A stretch of 35,996 nt of DNA from contig VGEH01000031.1 in NCBI GenBank assembly GCA_016869375.1, forward strand, positions 1 through 35,996, read 5' to 3'. This document shows positions 16,689 through 25,523 of this stretch, one piece after another. Source of the stretch: Alphaproteobacteria bacterium. GTDB taxonomy: Bacteria; Pseudomonadota; Alphaproteobacteria; SHVZ01. The notes beneath the pieces were generated by a model that ran no database searches, had not been told where the DNA came from, and worked only from the letters and a program-made list of their open reading frames with translations. A program made the translations under genes and the position numbers. The stretch's first letter is position 1; every line of letters starts with the position of its first letter.

Positions 16689-17045
16689 ATGGCTCGATCG
16701 GCACCGCTCACCGTCGTCGAGACGCCTGAGTTCCTGGCCGCCACACGGAAGCTGATGGGTGAGGAAGAGCGGTCGCTGTTGGTGGCTTATCTCGCCCACC
16801 ATCCGACGGCTGGCGATCTCGTGCCGGGGACGGGCGGCATACGGAAGCTACGATGGGCGCTCCCGGGTCGAGGCAAGAGCGGCGGTGCTCGGGTCATCTA
16901 CTTCTTCCACGGCACCGATCTGCCCCTCTTCGCCTTGACCGCCTAGGCGAAGAATGAGCGCGCCGATCTGAGCCAGAGCGACCGCAACGACTTCCGGCGG
17001 CTGACCAAGCTGCTGGTCGAGAGCTACGGAGACAAGAGGCGATGA
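16689..17045 (+). pseudogene. HigB/RelE-like toxin with in-frame amber codon
   Basis: The reading frame encodes a RelE-fold (HigB/type II) toxin: TVVETPEFLAATRKLM, then HHPTAGDLVPGTGGIRKLRW, GGARVIYFFHG and LPLFALTA, after which TAG stops translation at 16944-16946. The same frame then continues without interruption through AKNERADLSQSD and RRLTKLLVESYGDK to TGA at 17043-17045, overlapping the antitoxin ATG (ATGA). The family normally reads LxxxYAKNE here, so a single Tyr codon to TAG change explains everything. As written, the product would be 85 residues, lacking the C-terminal helix. Intact length would be 118 residues, typical of the family. Sequencing error or suppression are alternatives. 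Confidence 0.85.
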
Positions 17046-17338
17046 GCAAAGTAGCCGACAGCATCCGACGGGGCCTGAAACAGGCCGTCGCCTACGCCGA
17101 AGGCACAGCGGACAAAGGCCGCTATCGCGTCCACGTACCGGCGGACGTGGACGTTCGTGCGATCCGAACGCGCCTCGACATGACCCAGGAAGAGTTCGCT
17201 CGCCGCTTCGGCTTCAGCATCAACACGCTCCGCCACTGGGAGCAGGGCAAGCGACGGCCGGAGGGCCCGACACGCGCCTACCTGCTCGTCATCGACCGCG
17301 CACCGGAGGTGGTGCAGAAGGTGTTGAGGGCGGCATAG
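17042..17338 (+). CDS. XRE-family antitoxin (HigA/NadS-like)
   Basis: A 98-residue DNA-binding protein. The N-terminus IRRGLKQAVAYAEG is typical of NadS/HigA-type antitoxins. A five-helix XRE domain follows: IRTRLDMTQEEFARRFGF, SINTLRHWEQGKRRPEGP, ending with LLVIDRAPEVVQKVL. ATG at 17042 overlaps the stop of the unbroken toxin frame (ATGA), so its translation would normally be coupled to the toxin. Premature stop at 16946 would leave it 95 nt downstream of terminating ribosomes, possibly lowering its expression. Probably autorepresses through the palindrome at 16663-16681. Confidence 0.92.
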   Translation: MSKVADSIRRGLKQAVAYAEGTADKGRYRVHVPADVDVRAIRTRLDMTQEEFARRFGFSINTLRHWEQGKRRPEGPTRAYLLVIDRAPEVVQKVLRAA

Positions 17339-17355
17339 CCTGTAAGTAAAGGCCA

Positions 17356-20300
17356 CTAGGCCGCCATCTTGGCGAAGTCGCCCATCAGGCGGCGCATGCC
17401 TTGGATGCGGTCCTTCTCGTTCTCCCAGCCGCGCTGGAAGACGATCTTCTGGTCGGGTCGCACCTTGGCGGTGCCGCGCTGGCGGCCGATGAAGTCGATC
17501 AGCTTCTCCGGCTTGGCGAAGGTGCCGTGGCGGAGCGTGATCACCGCGCCCTTCGGGCCCGCCTCGACCTTCTCGACGCCCGCCAGGCGGCAGAGGCGTT
17601 TGATCGCGATGATTTCGAGCAGGTTCGAGACCTCGTCCGGCAGCTTGCCGAAGCGGTCGACGAGCTCGGCCGCGAAGGCGTCGATCTCCTGCTGGTCGAC
17701 CAGCAGCGACAGGCGCCGGTAGAGGCCGAGCCGGACCGAGAGATCGGCAACGTAACTCTCCGGGATCAGCACCGGCGTGCCGATGGCGATCTGCGGCGTC
17801 CACTGCTCCTGAACCTCGTCGTCGCCGCGCGCACCGGCGACGGCCTCCTCCAGCAGCTGCTGGTAGAGCTCGATGCCGACTTCGCGGATGTGGCCCGACT
17901 GCTCCTCACCGAGCAAATTGCCGGCGCCGCGGATGTCGAGGTCGTGCGAAGCCAGCGCGAAACCGGCGCCGAGCGTATCGAGCGTCTGCATGACCTCGAG
18001 CCGGCGCTGCGCCGTCGCCGTCAGCTTCTTGTTGGGCAGCAGCGTCATGTACGCATAAGCACGGATCTTCGAGCGCCCGACGCGGCCGCGCAGCTGGTAG
18101 AGCTGCGAGAGGCCGAACATGTCGGCGCGATGGATGATCAGCGTGTTGGCGCTCGGGATGTCGAGCCCGGACTCGACGATATTGGTCGAGAGCAGCACGT
18201 CGAACTCGCGGTCGACGAAGCTGGTCATCACCGCCTCGAGCGCGGTCGGCGAGAGCCGTCCATGCGCCTGGCCGACCTTGATCTCCGGCACCAGCTTGGC
18301 CAGCTTCTCGGCGACCTCCGGCAGGTCCTCGATTCGCGGGCAGACATAGAAGGTCTGACCGCCGCGATAATGCTCGCGGAGGATCGCCTCGCGCAGGATC
18401 ACCGGATCGTAGGGCAGCACGAAGGTGCGGACGGCGAGGCGGTCGACCGGCGGCGTCGCGATCACGCTCATCTCGCGCACGCCCGAGAGCGCCATCTGCA
18501 AGGTGCGCGGGATCGGCGTCGCGGTCAGCGTCAGCACATGGACGTCGGTGCGGAGCTCCTTCAGGCGCTCCTTCTGACCGACGCCGAAATGCTGCTCCTC
18601 GTCGACGATGAGCAGGCCGAGATTGGCGAAGCTGATCGACTTCGCCAGCAGCGCATGCGTGCCGATCACCAGCTCGATGGTGCCGTCGGCGATCCGCTTC
18701 TTGGTCTCGGCTGCATCCTTGGCGGAGACCAGCCGCGAGAGCTGGCCGATGCGGACCGGCAAGCCGGCGAAGCGCTGGGTGAAGGTCTGCACATGCTGGC
18801 GGCAGAGCAAGGTGGTCGGCACCACGACGGCGACCTGCATGCCCGACATGAGGCCGAGGAACGCGGCGCGCAGCGCCACCTCGGTCTTGCCGAAGCCGAC
18901 ATCGCCGCAGATGAGCCGGTCCATCGGCTTGCCGGAGCTGAGATCGTCGACGGTATCGCCGATGGCGCGGAGCTGGTCGTCGGTCTCGACATAGGGGAAG
19001 CGCGCGCAGAACTCCTCGTAGAGGCCTTCCGGCACGTTGACGACCTCGCCCTTCCGGACCTCGCGCTCGGCCGCGATCTTGATCAGGCGGTCGGCGATGT
19101 CGCGGATCTTCTGCTTGACCCGCGCCTTCCGCGCCTGCCAGCCGGCGCCGCCGAGGCGGTCGAGCTGGGCGTCGGCATCTTCCGAGCCGTAGCGCGACAG
19201 CACCTCGATGTTCTCGACCGGCACGAACAGCTTGTCGTTGCCGGCGTAGAGAACGCGGAGGCAGTCATGCGGCGCGCCGGAGACCTCCAGCGTCACCAGC
19301 CCGTCATAGCGGCCGATCCCATGCTCGACATGGACGACCAGATCGCCCTCGCTGAGGGTCGAGGCTTCCTTGAGGAAGTCTTCGCCCTTGCGGCGGCGGC
19401 GCTGCGGGCGCGACAGGCGCTCGCCGAGGATGTCGGCCTCGGCGATGAGCGCGATGCCGTCATGGACGAAGCCGCGCTCGAGACCGAGCACGGCGACGCC
19501 GACCTGCCCCGGCGCCAGGGCCTCCAGCGCGCGGCCATCCGCGACCGGAACGAGGCTCTGCACCCCATGCTCGCCGAGCAGATGCGAGAGCCTGTCCGCC
19601 GAGCCTTCGGTATGCGCGGCGATCGCCGCCTTCCGGCCCTCGCCGGCAAGCGTCGCGAGGTGCTGGCGCACGGCGTCGTAGAGATTGATCTCGGGCGCGG
19701 CGCGGGCTGTCGCGAAGTCGTGGCCGAGGCGGCCGCCGGCATCGCGCCCGGGGCCGGCGAAGGGGGTGAAGGCGGCGACCGGGCACTCGACCAGCCTTCC
19801 CTGCCACTCCTCGATGCTGGTATAGAGGCGATCGGGCGGCAGCGGCTTGTAGGGAAGCCCCTCATCGGCCGAGACCTTACCCATCGATCTCCGCGCATCG
19901 AAATACTCGGCGATCATCTCGAAGCGCGCAGCGAAGGCCGGATCCGCTTCGGGATCGAGGGTGACGCGCGCGTCGGGCAGGTAGTCGAGGATCAGCTCCA
20001 GCCTCTCGTGGAAGAGCGGCAGCCAATGCTCCATGCCGGCATGGTGGCGGCCGGCGCTGACCGCCTCGTAAAGCGGATCGGCGGTGTCGGCGCCGAAGGC
20101 GGCGCGATAGCCGGAACGGAAGCGCTGGATCGACGCCGGATCGAGCATCGCCTCGCTGACGGGCTGGAACAGCACGGAGTCGTGCTTGCCCGTGGTCAGC
20201 TGCGTCATCGGATCGAATGAGCGGATGCCGTCGATCTCGTCGCCGAAGAAGTCGAGGCGCAGCGGCTCGCCCGAACCGGGCGGGAAGACGTCGAGGATGC

Positions 20301-20805
20301 CGCCGCGCAGCGCGAACTCGCCGGCCTCGCGCACCGTGTCGGAACGGCGATAGCCGGTGTGGCGCAGGAACTCGACCAGCTCGTTGACGTTGGCGCGGCT
20401 GCCCTTGGCCAGGTGCCTGACCGAGGCCTTGAACACCTCGCGCGTCGGCAGGCGCTGCAGCGCGCCGGCGATCGTGGTGACGACGATGCGGCCGGCGGCG
20501 GGCGCGGCGACGGTCGAGAGCCTGGTCAACGCATCGATGCGGCGCGCGACGATCTCGGGATTCGGCGAAACCCGGTCATAGGGGAGACAGTCCCAGGCCG
20601 GCATCGCTACGACATCGATCTCGGGCGCGAAGAACGCCAGCGCCTCGCAGAGCCGGGCAAGGCGTGCATCGTCGCGTGCGATATGCAGCACCGGCCGCTT
20701 CGGTGCGGTGCGGACGAGGCCGGCGACCAGGCGCGCGTCGGCGCCTTCGGGCACGCCCCCGATCTCGATGCGGCCGGCAATGCCGAGTTCGCGATCGAGA
20801 TCCAT
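17356..20805 (-). CDS. mfd: Transcription-repair coupling factor Mfd
   Basis: ATP-dependent translocase that removes stalled RNA polymerase from lesions and recruits UvrA. The 1149 residues match the family's full length. Order: UvrB-homology module with [14 protein letters not shown] near the start; RNA polymerase-interacting domain around [17 protein letters not shown]; Walker [15 protein letters not shown] (about 635-650); [15 protein letters not shown] (about 735); [17 protein letters not shown] and [12 protein letters not shown]; and a C-terminal TRCF domain. ATG at 20805 shares its A with the TGA of sdhE, so the two are translationally coupled. It converges on the antitoxin gene with a 17-bp spacer. 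Confidence 0.98.
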   Translation of the reverse strand: MDLDRELGIAGRIEIGGVPEGADARLVAGLVRTAPKRPVLHIARDDARLARLCEALAFFAPEIDVVAMPAWDCLPYDRVSPNPEIVARRIDALTRLSTVAAPAAGRIVVTTIAGALQRLPTREVFKASVRHLAKGSRANVNELVEFLRHTGYRRSDTVREAGEFALRGGILDVFPPGSGEPLRLDFFGDEIDGIRSFDPMTQLTTGKHDSVLFQPVSEAMLDPASIQRFRSGYRAAFGADTADPLYEAVSAGRHHAGMEHWLPLFHERLELILDYLPDARVTLDPEADPAFAARFEMIAEYFDARRSMGKVSADEGLPYKPLPPDRLYTSIEEWQGRLVECPVAAFTPFAGPGRDAGGRLGHDFATARAAPEINLYDAVRQHLATLAGEGRKAAIAAHTEGSADRLSHLLGEHGVQSLVPVADGRALEALAPGQVGVAVLGLERGFVHDGIALIAEADILGERLSRPQRRRRKGEDFLKEASTLSEGDLVVHVEHGIGRYDGLVTLEVSGAPHDCLRVLYAGNDKLFVPVENIEVLSRYGSEDADAQLDRLGGAGWQARKARVKQKIRDIADRLIKIAAEREVRKGEVVNVPEGLYEEFCARFPYVETDDQLRAIGDTVDDLSSGKPMDRLICGDVGFGKTEVALRAAFLGLMSGMQVAVVVPTTLLCRQHVQTFTQRFAGLPVRIGQLSRLVSAKDAAETKKRIADGTIELVIGTHALLAKSISFANLGLLIVDEEQHFGVGQKERLKELRTDVHVLTLTATPIPRTLQMALSGVREMSVIATPPVDRLAVRTFVLPYDPVILREAILREHYRGGQTFYVCPRIEDLPEVAEKLAKLVPEIKVGQAHGRLSPTALEAVMTSFVDREFDVLLSTNIVESGLDIPSANTLIIHRADMFGLSQLYQLRGRVGRSKIRAYAYMTLLPNKKLTATAQRRLEVMQTLDTLGAGFALASHDLDIRGAGNLLGEEQSGHIREVGIELYQQLLEEAVAGARGDDEVQEQWTPQIAIGTPVLIPESYVADLSVRLGLYRRLSLLVDQQEIDAFAAELVDRFGKLPDEVSNLLEIIAIKRLCRLAGVEKVEAGPKGAVITLRHGTFAKPEKLIDFIGRQRGTAKVRPDQKIVFQRGWENEKDRIQGMRRLMGDFAKMAA

Positions 20806-21065
20806 CAGGCGCGGCTCGTCCCGGCGTGCTCCTGGATCATCCGCAGCACATCGGTGTCGTGCTCGGCGGGCGGGGGCTCGCGGTTGAAGACCCAGGCATA
20901 GAGCTCAGGATTCTCTGCGCCGAGAAGCGCCTCGTAGCGGTCGAGCTGGGCGGCGCCGAGCCCGGCCAGATGCGCGCGCGCGAAGGCGCCCAGCACCAGG
21001 TCGAGTTCCTTGGTGCCGGTATAGGAGCTTCGATAGATCAGGCGTTTCAGGCGCTCGTCGGACAT
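20805..21065 (-). CDS. sdhE: FAD assembly factor SdhE (succinate dehydrogenase flavinylation)
   Basis: An 86-residue protein of the SdhE/Sdh5 (SDHAF2) family that helps attach FAD to the succinate dehydrogenase flavoprotein. The sequence KRLIYRSSYTGTKELDLVLG aligns with the RGxxE flavinylation motif region, and ELYAWVFNREPPP is the conserved C-terminal half. The Arg of the RGxxE motif is Thr here (TGTKE). ATG at 21065; the stop overlaps the mfd start by one base. It is divergent from recG with an 84-bp spacer. The sdhE-mfd / recG arrangement is common in alphaproteobacteria. Confidence 0.94.
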   Translation of the reverse strand: MSDERLKRLIYRSSYTGTKELDLVLGAFARAHLAGLGAAQLDRYEALLGAENPELYAWVFNREPPPAEHDTDVLRMIQEHAGTSRA

Positions 21066-21149
21066 GGGATCGGGTCGGGGAAGGAGCCAGGATATAAGCC
21101 CTCCGAGGGCCGATGTCAGCGCCCGGAATCGCGATACAGTGACCGCCGC

Positions 21150-23243
21150 ATGCGCCCCGCCGTCCTCTTCCCGCTCTTCGCCGACGTGACCTCGCTGCCG
21201 GGGATCGGCCCGCGCTTCGGCAAGCTGATCGCCAAGCTCGCCGGGCCGAAGGTGGCCGACCTCCTCTGGCACCGTCCCTTCGGTCTGATCGACCGCCGCT
21301 TCCAGCCCAACATTGCCGATGCGCCGGAAGGACGGGTCTGCACCCTGAAAGTGCGGATCGCCGAGCATGTCCCCTCGCCCAACCCGCGCCGGCCCTATCG
21401 CGTCCTGGCGCAGGATGTCAGCGGGACGGTCGAGCTCGTGTTCTTCCATGCCAAGGGCGACTGGCTGACCAAGGCGCTGCCCTTGGGCGAGATCCGGCTG
21501 GTCAGCGGCAAGGTCGAGCGCTTCCAGGGCCGCGTCCAGATGGCGCATCCCGACCGCATCGTCGGCCAGGACCAGGCGGATGAGCTGCTGCGGCTCGAGC
21601 CGGTCTACCCGCTGACCGCGGGCCTCCCTGCGGGCACGCTCAGGAAGGCGATCGAGCTCGCCATCGACCGCTCCCCCGAGCTGCCGGAGTGGATGGACGG
21701 GCCGCTGCGCGATCAGCGGCGCTGGCCGAGCTGGCGCGAGGCCATCGTCATGCTGCACGGGCCGGCCGGCCAGGGCGACCTGGAGCCGACGGCATCCGGA
21801 CGCACGCGGCTTGCCTATGACGAACTGCTGGCGAACCAGCTGGCGCTGGCCCTGATCCGTCAGCATCAGAAACGCCAGGCCGGGCGAGTGACCAAGGGCA
21901 CGGGCAAGCTCCGCGCCAAGATCCTGGCGGCGCTTCCCTACACGCTGACGCGCTCGCAGGTCGAGGCCGATGCCGAGATCGCAGGCGACCTGGCCGCCGA
22001 CAAGCGCATGCACCGCCTGCTGCAGGGCGATGTCGGCTCCGGCAAGACCGTGGTGGCGCTGCTCGCGATGATCGCCGCGGTCGAGGCCGGATCCCAGGCG
22101 GCGCTGATGGCGCCGACCGAGATCCTGGCGCGCCAGCACATGGCGACCATCGAGCCCCTGGCCCAGGCCGCCGGCGTGCCGGTCGCGCTCCTGACCGGTC
22201 GCGACAAGGGCAAGAAGCGCGACGAGATCCTGGCGGGCCTCGCCAGCGGTGCGATCCCGATCGCCGTCGGCACCCACGCGCTGGTGCAGGACGGCGTCGC
22301 CTTCAACGACCTGGCGCTGGCCGTGGTCGACGAGCAGCATCGCTTCGGCGTCGATCACCGCATCGACCTCGCCGCCAAGGGCCGCGCCGTCGATGTGCTG
22401 GCGATGACCGCGACGCCGATCCCGCGCACGCTGATGCTGGCCGCCTATGGCGATCTCGACGTCTCCCGCCTGACCGAGAAGCCCGCAGGACGAAAGCCCG
22501 TCGATACGCGCACGGTGCCGCTGGACCGGCTCTCGGATGTGATCGGTGCCGTCGGCCGCGCGATGGCCTCGGGCGGCCAGGTCTTCTGGGTCTGCCCGCT
22601 GATCGAGGAGAATACCGAGGGCGGGCCTGACGACACGGCCGCCGCCGAGACCCGGCATGCCGAACTCGCCGCACGCTTCGGCGCCGACCGCGTCGCGCTC
22701 GTTCACGGGCGCCTGAAGGCAGCGGAGAAGGACAAGGCGATGACCGCCTTCTCCGACGGTGCGGCGAAGCTGCTCGTCGCCACCACCGTGATCGAGGTCG
22801 GCGTCGACGTGCCGGCGGCAACCGTGATGGTGATCGAGCATGCCGAGCGCTTCGGCCTCGCCCAGCTGCATCAGCTGCGCGGGCGCATCGGCCGCGGCGA
22901 CAGGCCGGCGACCTGCCTGCTGCTCTACCAGGGCCCCCTGGGCGAAGCGGCGAAGGCGCGGCTGGCGACGTTGCGCGAAACCGATGACGGCTTTCGCATC
23001 GCCGAGGAAGATTTGAGGCTGCGCGGCGCCGGCGAGGTGCTCGGCAAGCGGCAGAGCGGATTGCCCGAGTTCAAGGCCGCCGACCTCGCCGTGCATGGCG
23101 ACCTGCTGCCGGTCGCCGCCGACGACGTAAAGCTGATCCTCTCCCGCGATCCAGAGCTGGAGGGCGAACGTGGCAAGGCGCTTCGCACGCTGCTCTATCT
23201 GTTCGAGCGCGACGCCGCGGTCCGCTATCTGCGTTCCGGCTAG
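21150..23243 (+). CDS. recG: ATP-dependent DNA helicase RecG
   Basis: Fork-reversal and branch-migration helicase of 697 residues, the usual length. The N-terminal wedge/OB domain starts SLPGIGPRFGKLIAKLAGP. Walker A GDVGSGKTVVALLAM is near 293, DEQHRFGVDHR near 393, [13 protein letters not shown] follows, and QLHQLRGRIGRGD lies near 571. ATG at 21150 (MRPAVLFPLF) is chosen; the frame is open to 20664 but that stretch is antisense to sdhE and mfd. Ends 2 bp from the convergent DUF502 gene. Confidence 0.98.
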   Translation: MRPAVLFPLFADVTSLPGIGPRFGKLIAKLAGPKVADLLWHRPFGLIDRRFQPNIADAPEGRVCTLKVRIAEHVPSPNPRRPYRVLAQDVSGTVELVFFHAKGDWLTKALPLGEIRLVSGKVERFQGRVQMAHPDRIVGQDQADELLRLEPVYPLTAGLPAGTLRKAIELAIDRSPELPEWMDGPLRDQRRWPSWREAIVMLHGPAGQGDLEPTASGRTRLAYDELLANQLALALIRQHQKRQAGRVTKGTGKLRAKILAALPYTLTRSQVEADAEIAGDLAADKRMHRLLQGDVGSGKTVVALLAMIAAVEAGSQAALMAPTEILARQHMATIEPLAQAAGVPVALLTGRDKGKKRDEILAGLASGAIPIAVGTHALVQDGVAFNDLALAVVDEQHRFGVDHRIDLAAKGRAVDVLAMTATPIPRTLMLAAYGDLDVSRLTEKPAGRKPVDTRTVPLDRLSDVIGAVGRAMASGGQVFWVCPLIEENTEGGPDDTAAAETRHAELAARFGADRVALVHGRLKAAEKDKAMTAFSDGAAKLLVATTVIEVGVDVPAATVMVIEHAERFGLAQLHQLRGRIGRGDRPATCLLLYQGPLGEAAKARLATLRETDDGFRIAEEDLRLRGAGEVLGKRQSGLPEFKAADLAVHGDLLPVAADDVKLILSRDPELEGERGKALRTLLYLFERDAAVRYLRSG

Positions 23244-23245
23244 CC

Positions 23246-23929
23246 CTAGCCGAGGGTGTCGGCGCCGCGATCCGGCGGCAGGACGATGCCGAGGCTGACG
23301 ATGAGCTTCAGCGCCTCCTCGACCGTCATCTTGAGCGGCTTCACGTGGCCACGCGGCACGAACAGCAGGAAGCCCGAGGTCGGGTTCGGCGTCGTCGGGA
23401 CGTAGATCGGCAGCAGCTCCTCGCCGACCTCGCGCACCACTTCGGTGTGGGTGACGCCACACACGAAAGCGATGGTCCAGGCGTCGCGGCGCGGATACTC
23501 GACCAGGACGACCTGGCGGAAGGTCTCCGACTTCTGCGCGAAGACGGTCTCGACAATCTGCTTGATCGCACCGTAGAGACCGCTGATCAGCGGCGTCCGG
23601 GCAATGATGCGGTCGCCGAGGCCGACAGCCCAGCGCCCGATCAGGCTCGCCGTGATCGCGCCGATCACCGTCAGCCCGAGGGCGACGACGACGACGCCGT
23701 AACCGGGAATCTTGAAGGGGAGATAGGTTCCCGGGTTGAGGCTGGTCGGGACCCAGCGCTCCACCATCGAGTCGAAGTAGCCGACCAGCTGCCAGACGAT
23801 ATAGGCGGTCAGCGCCAGGGGAACGGTGACGAGAATCCCCGCGACCAGCCAGCCGCGCAGGCGACGTCCGATGCTCTGGTGAAAACGGGGAGGCGGGGAT
23901 CCGGCCGGATCGGAGGCGCTGTCGGTCAT
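23246..23929 (-). CDS. DUF502 family membrane protein
   Basis: A 227-residue inner-membrane protein with two N-terminal hydrophobic segments (WLVAGILVTVPLALTAYIVW and YGVVVVALGLTVIGAITASL) and a soluble domain holding TPLISGLYGAIKQIVETVF, VLVEYPRRDAWTIAFVCGVT and YVPTTPNPTSGFLLFVPRGH. These blocks are the DUF502 signature. The family has no established activity and often neighbours recG. ATG at 23929. It is convergent with recG at a 2-bp spacer. Confidence 0.93.
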   Translation of the reverse strand: MTDSASDPAGSPPPRFHQSIGRRLRGWLVAGILVTVPLALTAYIVWQLVGYFDSMVERWVPTSLNPGTYLPFKIPGYGVVVVALGLTVIGAITASLIGRWAVGLGDRIIARTPLISGLYGAIKQIVETVFAQKSETFRQVVLVEYPRRDAWTIAFVCGVTHTEVVREVGEELLPIYVPTTPNPTSGFLLFVPRGHVKPLKMTVEEALKLIVSLGIVLPPDRGADTLG

Positions 23930-23950
23930 TCAACCGACAGTCTTGCCCTA

Positions 23951-24208
23951 CTACGCGCCGAGAAGGAAGAGCAGGATGGCGGAGAAGCTGAAGCCGGCCA
24001 GCCAAGTGGACGTGAGGCGGCGGCCCGGCGGGAGGCGTGGCGCGGCATCCTCCTCGTCCTGGACCAAGGCGATCGACGAGCCGAGCCGGCGGGCACGATC
24101 CGCCGACTTCCAGATGGCCCTGCCGACGAAGTCCGTCGCGACGGGAGGAGCGGCGCCGAGCGCCCGGACTCTTACGGGATCGCCAGCAGGACGAGCGCCG
24201 TCGCCCAC
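23951..24208 (-). CDS. Hypothetical small protein with C-terminal membrane helix
   Basis: Weak candidate. A GTG at 24208 opens an 85-codon frame; an ATG at 24319 would give 122. The product is polar and Arg-rich, then ends with TWLAGFSFSAILLFLLGA, a plausible tail-anchor helix. It ends 21 bp before the DUF502 start on the same strand, so it could be the first gene of that operon. Random GC-rich frames often look similar on both strands, so reality is uncertain. Confidence 0.3.
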   Translation of the reverse strand: MGDGARPAGDPVRVRALGAAPPVATDFVGRAIWKSADRARRLGSSIALVQDEEDAAPRLPPGRRLTSTWLAGFSFSAILLFLLGA

Positions 24209-24291
24209 AGACCGACGCCGACGACCCAGCTCGCGGCTGTGATCCGGCACATCGGCGGAGGCGGCACCGCGGCGAAGCGAAGCAAGTTCAT
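24172..24291 (-). CDS. Hypothetical 39-residue hydrophobic peptide
   Basis: Weak candidate. ATG at 24291 is preceded by GAAGG at about 8 nt. The peptide begins MNLLRFAAVPPPP and ends with a membrane helix (SWVVGVGLWATALVLLAIP), then TAA. It has the shape of single-pass membrane microproteins but no homolog is recognised. It lies downstream of the CRP-like palindrome on the minus strand. Confidence 0.3.
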   Translation of the reverse strand: MNLLRFAAVPPPPMCRITAASWVVGVGLWATALVLLAIP

Positions 24292-24343
24292 GCACCATAC
24301 CTTCAGGAAACGTCACCATCCTTAGCCCCGGCTACGTATAAAG

Positions 24344-24361
24344 CTGTGACAGGTGTCACAG
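24344..24361. promoter_or_regulatory. CRP-like palindrome CTGTGACAGGTGTCACAG
   Basis: A perfect 8-bp inverted repeat with 2-bp centre that contains TGTGA-N6-TCACA, the textbook CRP/FNR-superfamily consensus. A further half-site-like GGTGTGAC follows at 24363-24370. It lies 134 bp before the type III PKS gene and 53 bp before the candidate 39-residue ORF on the other strand, next to a TATA-rich stretch (24337-24342). Cognate factor not in window. Confidence 0.55.
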
Positions 24362-24494
24362 AGGTGTGACGATTGTGGCAACGGAGTACGTCGGTCAGAA
24401 TTGACCCTTGGTTCAACGGCGGCGTCGTCATCCGGTTGGATGAAGGGGGCATCGACGCGCCGACGGACGATCCGACATCGAAGAGCCCGCCGCC

Positions 24495-25523
24495 ATGATG
24501 TCTCGTCTCCTCGCGCTCGCGACCGCCGTTCCCGATCATGTTCTCGATCAGCAGGCCGTCGCGGTCAGCGCCGGTCATCTTTTCGCCGGACGGACCGGCG
24601 CCTTTGCTCGCCTGGCGCAGATCTATGGCAATGCCGGGATCGAAAAGCGGCACTCCTGCGTTCCGCTCGACTGGTATCTCGCGCCGCATGGCTGGGCCGA
24701 GCGCTCGCGCCTCTACGTCGACGCGGCGCTCGGCCTCGCCGAGCGCACGATCCGCGACTGCCTCGCCGAGTGCGGCCTCGGGTTGATGGACGTCGACGGC
24801 CTCGTCGTCGTCTCCACGACCGGCATCGCGACCCCGTCGCTCGATGCGTTGCTGCAGGAACGCCTCGGGCTGCGCCGCGACCTGCAGCGTCTGCCGATCT
24901 TCGGCTTCGGCTGCGCCGGAGGCGTGCTCGGCCTCGCACGCGCCGCGGCGCTCGCGCGTGCCGAGCCGGGTGCGCGCATCCTCTGCGTCGTCGTCGAGCT
25001 TTGCGGCCTCACCTTCCGCGCCGCCGACACCTCCGCCGCGAACATCGTCGCGACCGCGCTTTTCGGCGACGGCGCAGCGGCCGCCATGATCTCGACGGAT
25101 GGCGACGGCCCGGCGCTAGGCCCATGGGGCGAGCACAGCTTCCCCGACAGCCTAGACGTCATGGGCTGGGACATCGGCGAGGACGGCTTCGGCGTCCGCT
25201 TCTCCCGCGATATCCCGACCTTGATCCGCCGCGACCTGGTCCCGCCGCTCGACGCCTTCCTCGCACGTCATGGCCTCGACCTCGCCCGCTTCGATGCCAT
25301 CGCCTGCCATCCCGGCGGCGCCAAGGTGCTCGATGCGCTCGAGGAGATCCTTGGGCGGACGCTGCCGGAGGCACGGACGGTGCTGCGCGAGTTCGGCAAC
25401 ATGTCGGCGCCGACCGTGCTTTTCGTGCTCGATCGCCTTCGCCCGGCCTGGGAGGGCCGCGTCCTGATGACGGCGCTCGGCCCCGGCTTCACTGCCGGCT
25501 TCCTCACCCTCGGCGCCGCATGA
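24495..25523 (+). CDS. Type III polyketide synthase (alkylresorcinol/pyrone synthase-like)
   Basis: Iteratively condenses malonyl units onto an acyl-CoA starter to give alkylpyrones, alkylresorcinols or phloroglucinols. The 342 residues are the normal length for bacterial type III PKS. The catalytic triad is visible as Cys140 in GFGCAGGVLG, His272 in IACHPGGAKVLDAL and Asn302 in FGNMSAPTVLF. The N-terminal ATAVPDHVL and GIATPSLD blocks are typical of the chalcone synthase superfamily; the GFGCAGG/CHPGG/GNMSAPT set favours type III PKS over FabH. Start ATG at 24495 or 24498. The stop overlaps the start of an ICMT-like methyltransferase (ATGA), as in the Streptomyces srsA-srsB pair. Confidence 0.93.
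   Translation: MMSRLLALATAVPDHVLDQQAVAVSAGHLFAGRTGAFARLAQIYGNAGIEKRHSCVPLDWYLAPHGWAERSRLYVDAALGLAERTIRDCLAECGLGLMDVDGLVVVSTTGIATPSLDALLQERLGLRRDLQRLPIFGFGCAGGVLGLARAAALARAEPGARILCVVVELCGLTFRAADTSAANIVATALFGDGAAAAMISTDGDGPALGPWGEHSFPDSLDVMGWDIGEDGFGVRFSRDIPTLIRRDLVPPLDAFLARHGLDLARFDAIACHPGGAKVLDALEEILGRTLPEARTVLREFGNMSAPTVLFVLDRLRPAWEGRVLMTALGPGFTAGFLTLGAA

Larger units (their letters stand above)
23930..24494. other. 565-bp region without a confident gene
   Basis: This is the only gap above 300 bp. It holds two weak minus-strand small-ORF candidates (24172-24291 and 23951-24208), each ending in a hydrophobic helix, and a perfect TGTGA-N6-TCACA palindrome at 24344-24361. The segment 24320-24420 is noticeably less GC-rich than its surroundings, consistent with a promoter region for the type III polyketide synthase gene or for minus-strand small genes. 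No RNA gene, IS or repeat array was recognised. Confidence 0.6.

Noticed and set aside
16947-17041. Separate short gene between toxin and antitoxin
   Set aside because: The sequence continues the toxin frame after the TAG with family-typical residues; no independent start or ribosome site.
17401-20220. A 939-codon plus-strand open frame across mfd
   Set aside because: It is antisense to mfd, which shows all Mfd motifs; the plus-strand translation is Leu/Asp/Arg-rich without domains, the usual shadow in GC-rich DNA.
20805-24005. A 1066-codon minus-strand open frame over recG
   Set aside because: Only its last 86 codons (SdhE) are real; the rest is antisense to recG and DUF502 shadow.
23943-24242. 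Plus-strand 99-codon frame in the long gap
   Set aside because: Arg/Ser/Pro-rich composition with no hydrophobic core or ribosome site; probably non-coding.
24495-25523. FabH (beta-ketoacyl-ACP synthase III)
   Set aside because: The Cys140-His272-Asn302 triad is shared, but the CHPGGAK and GNMSAPT motifs and the adjoining ICMT-like gene fit type III PKS better.
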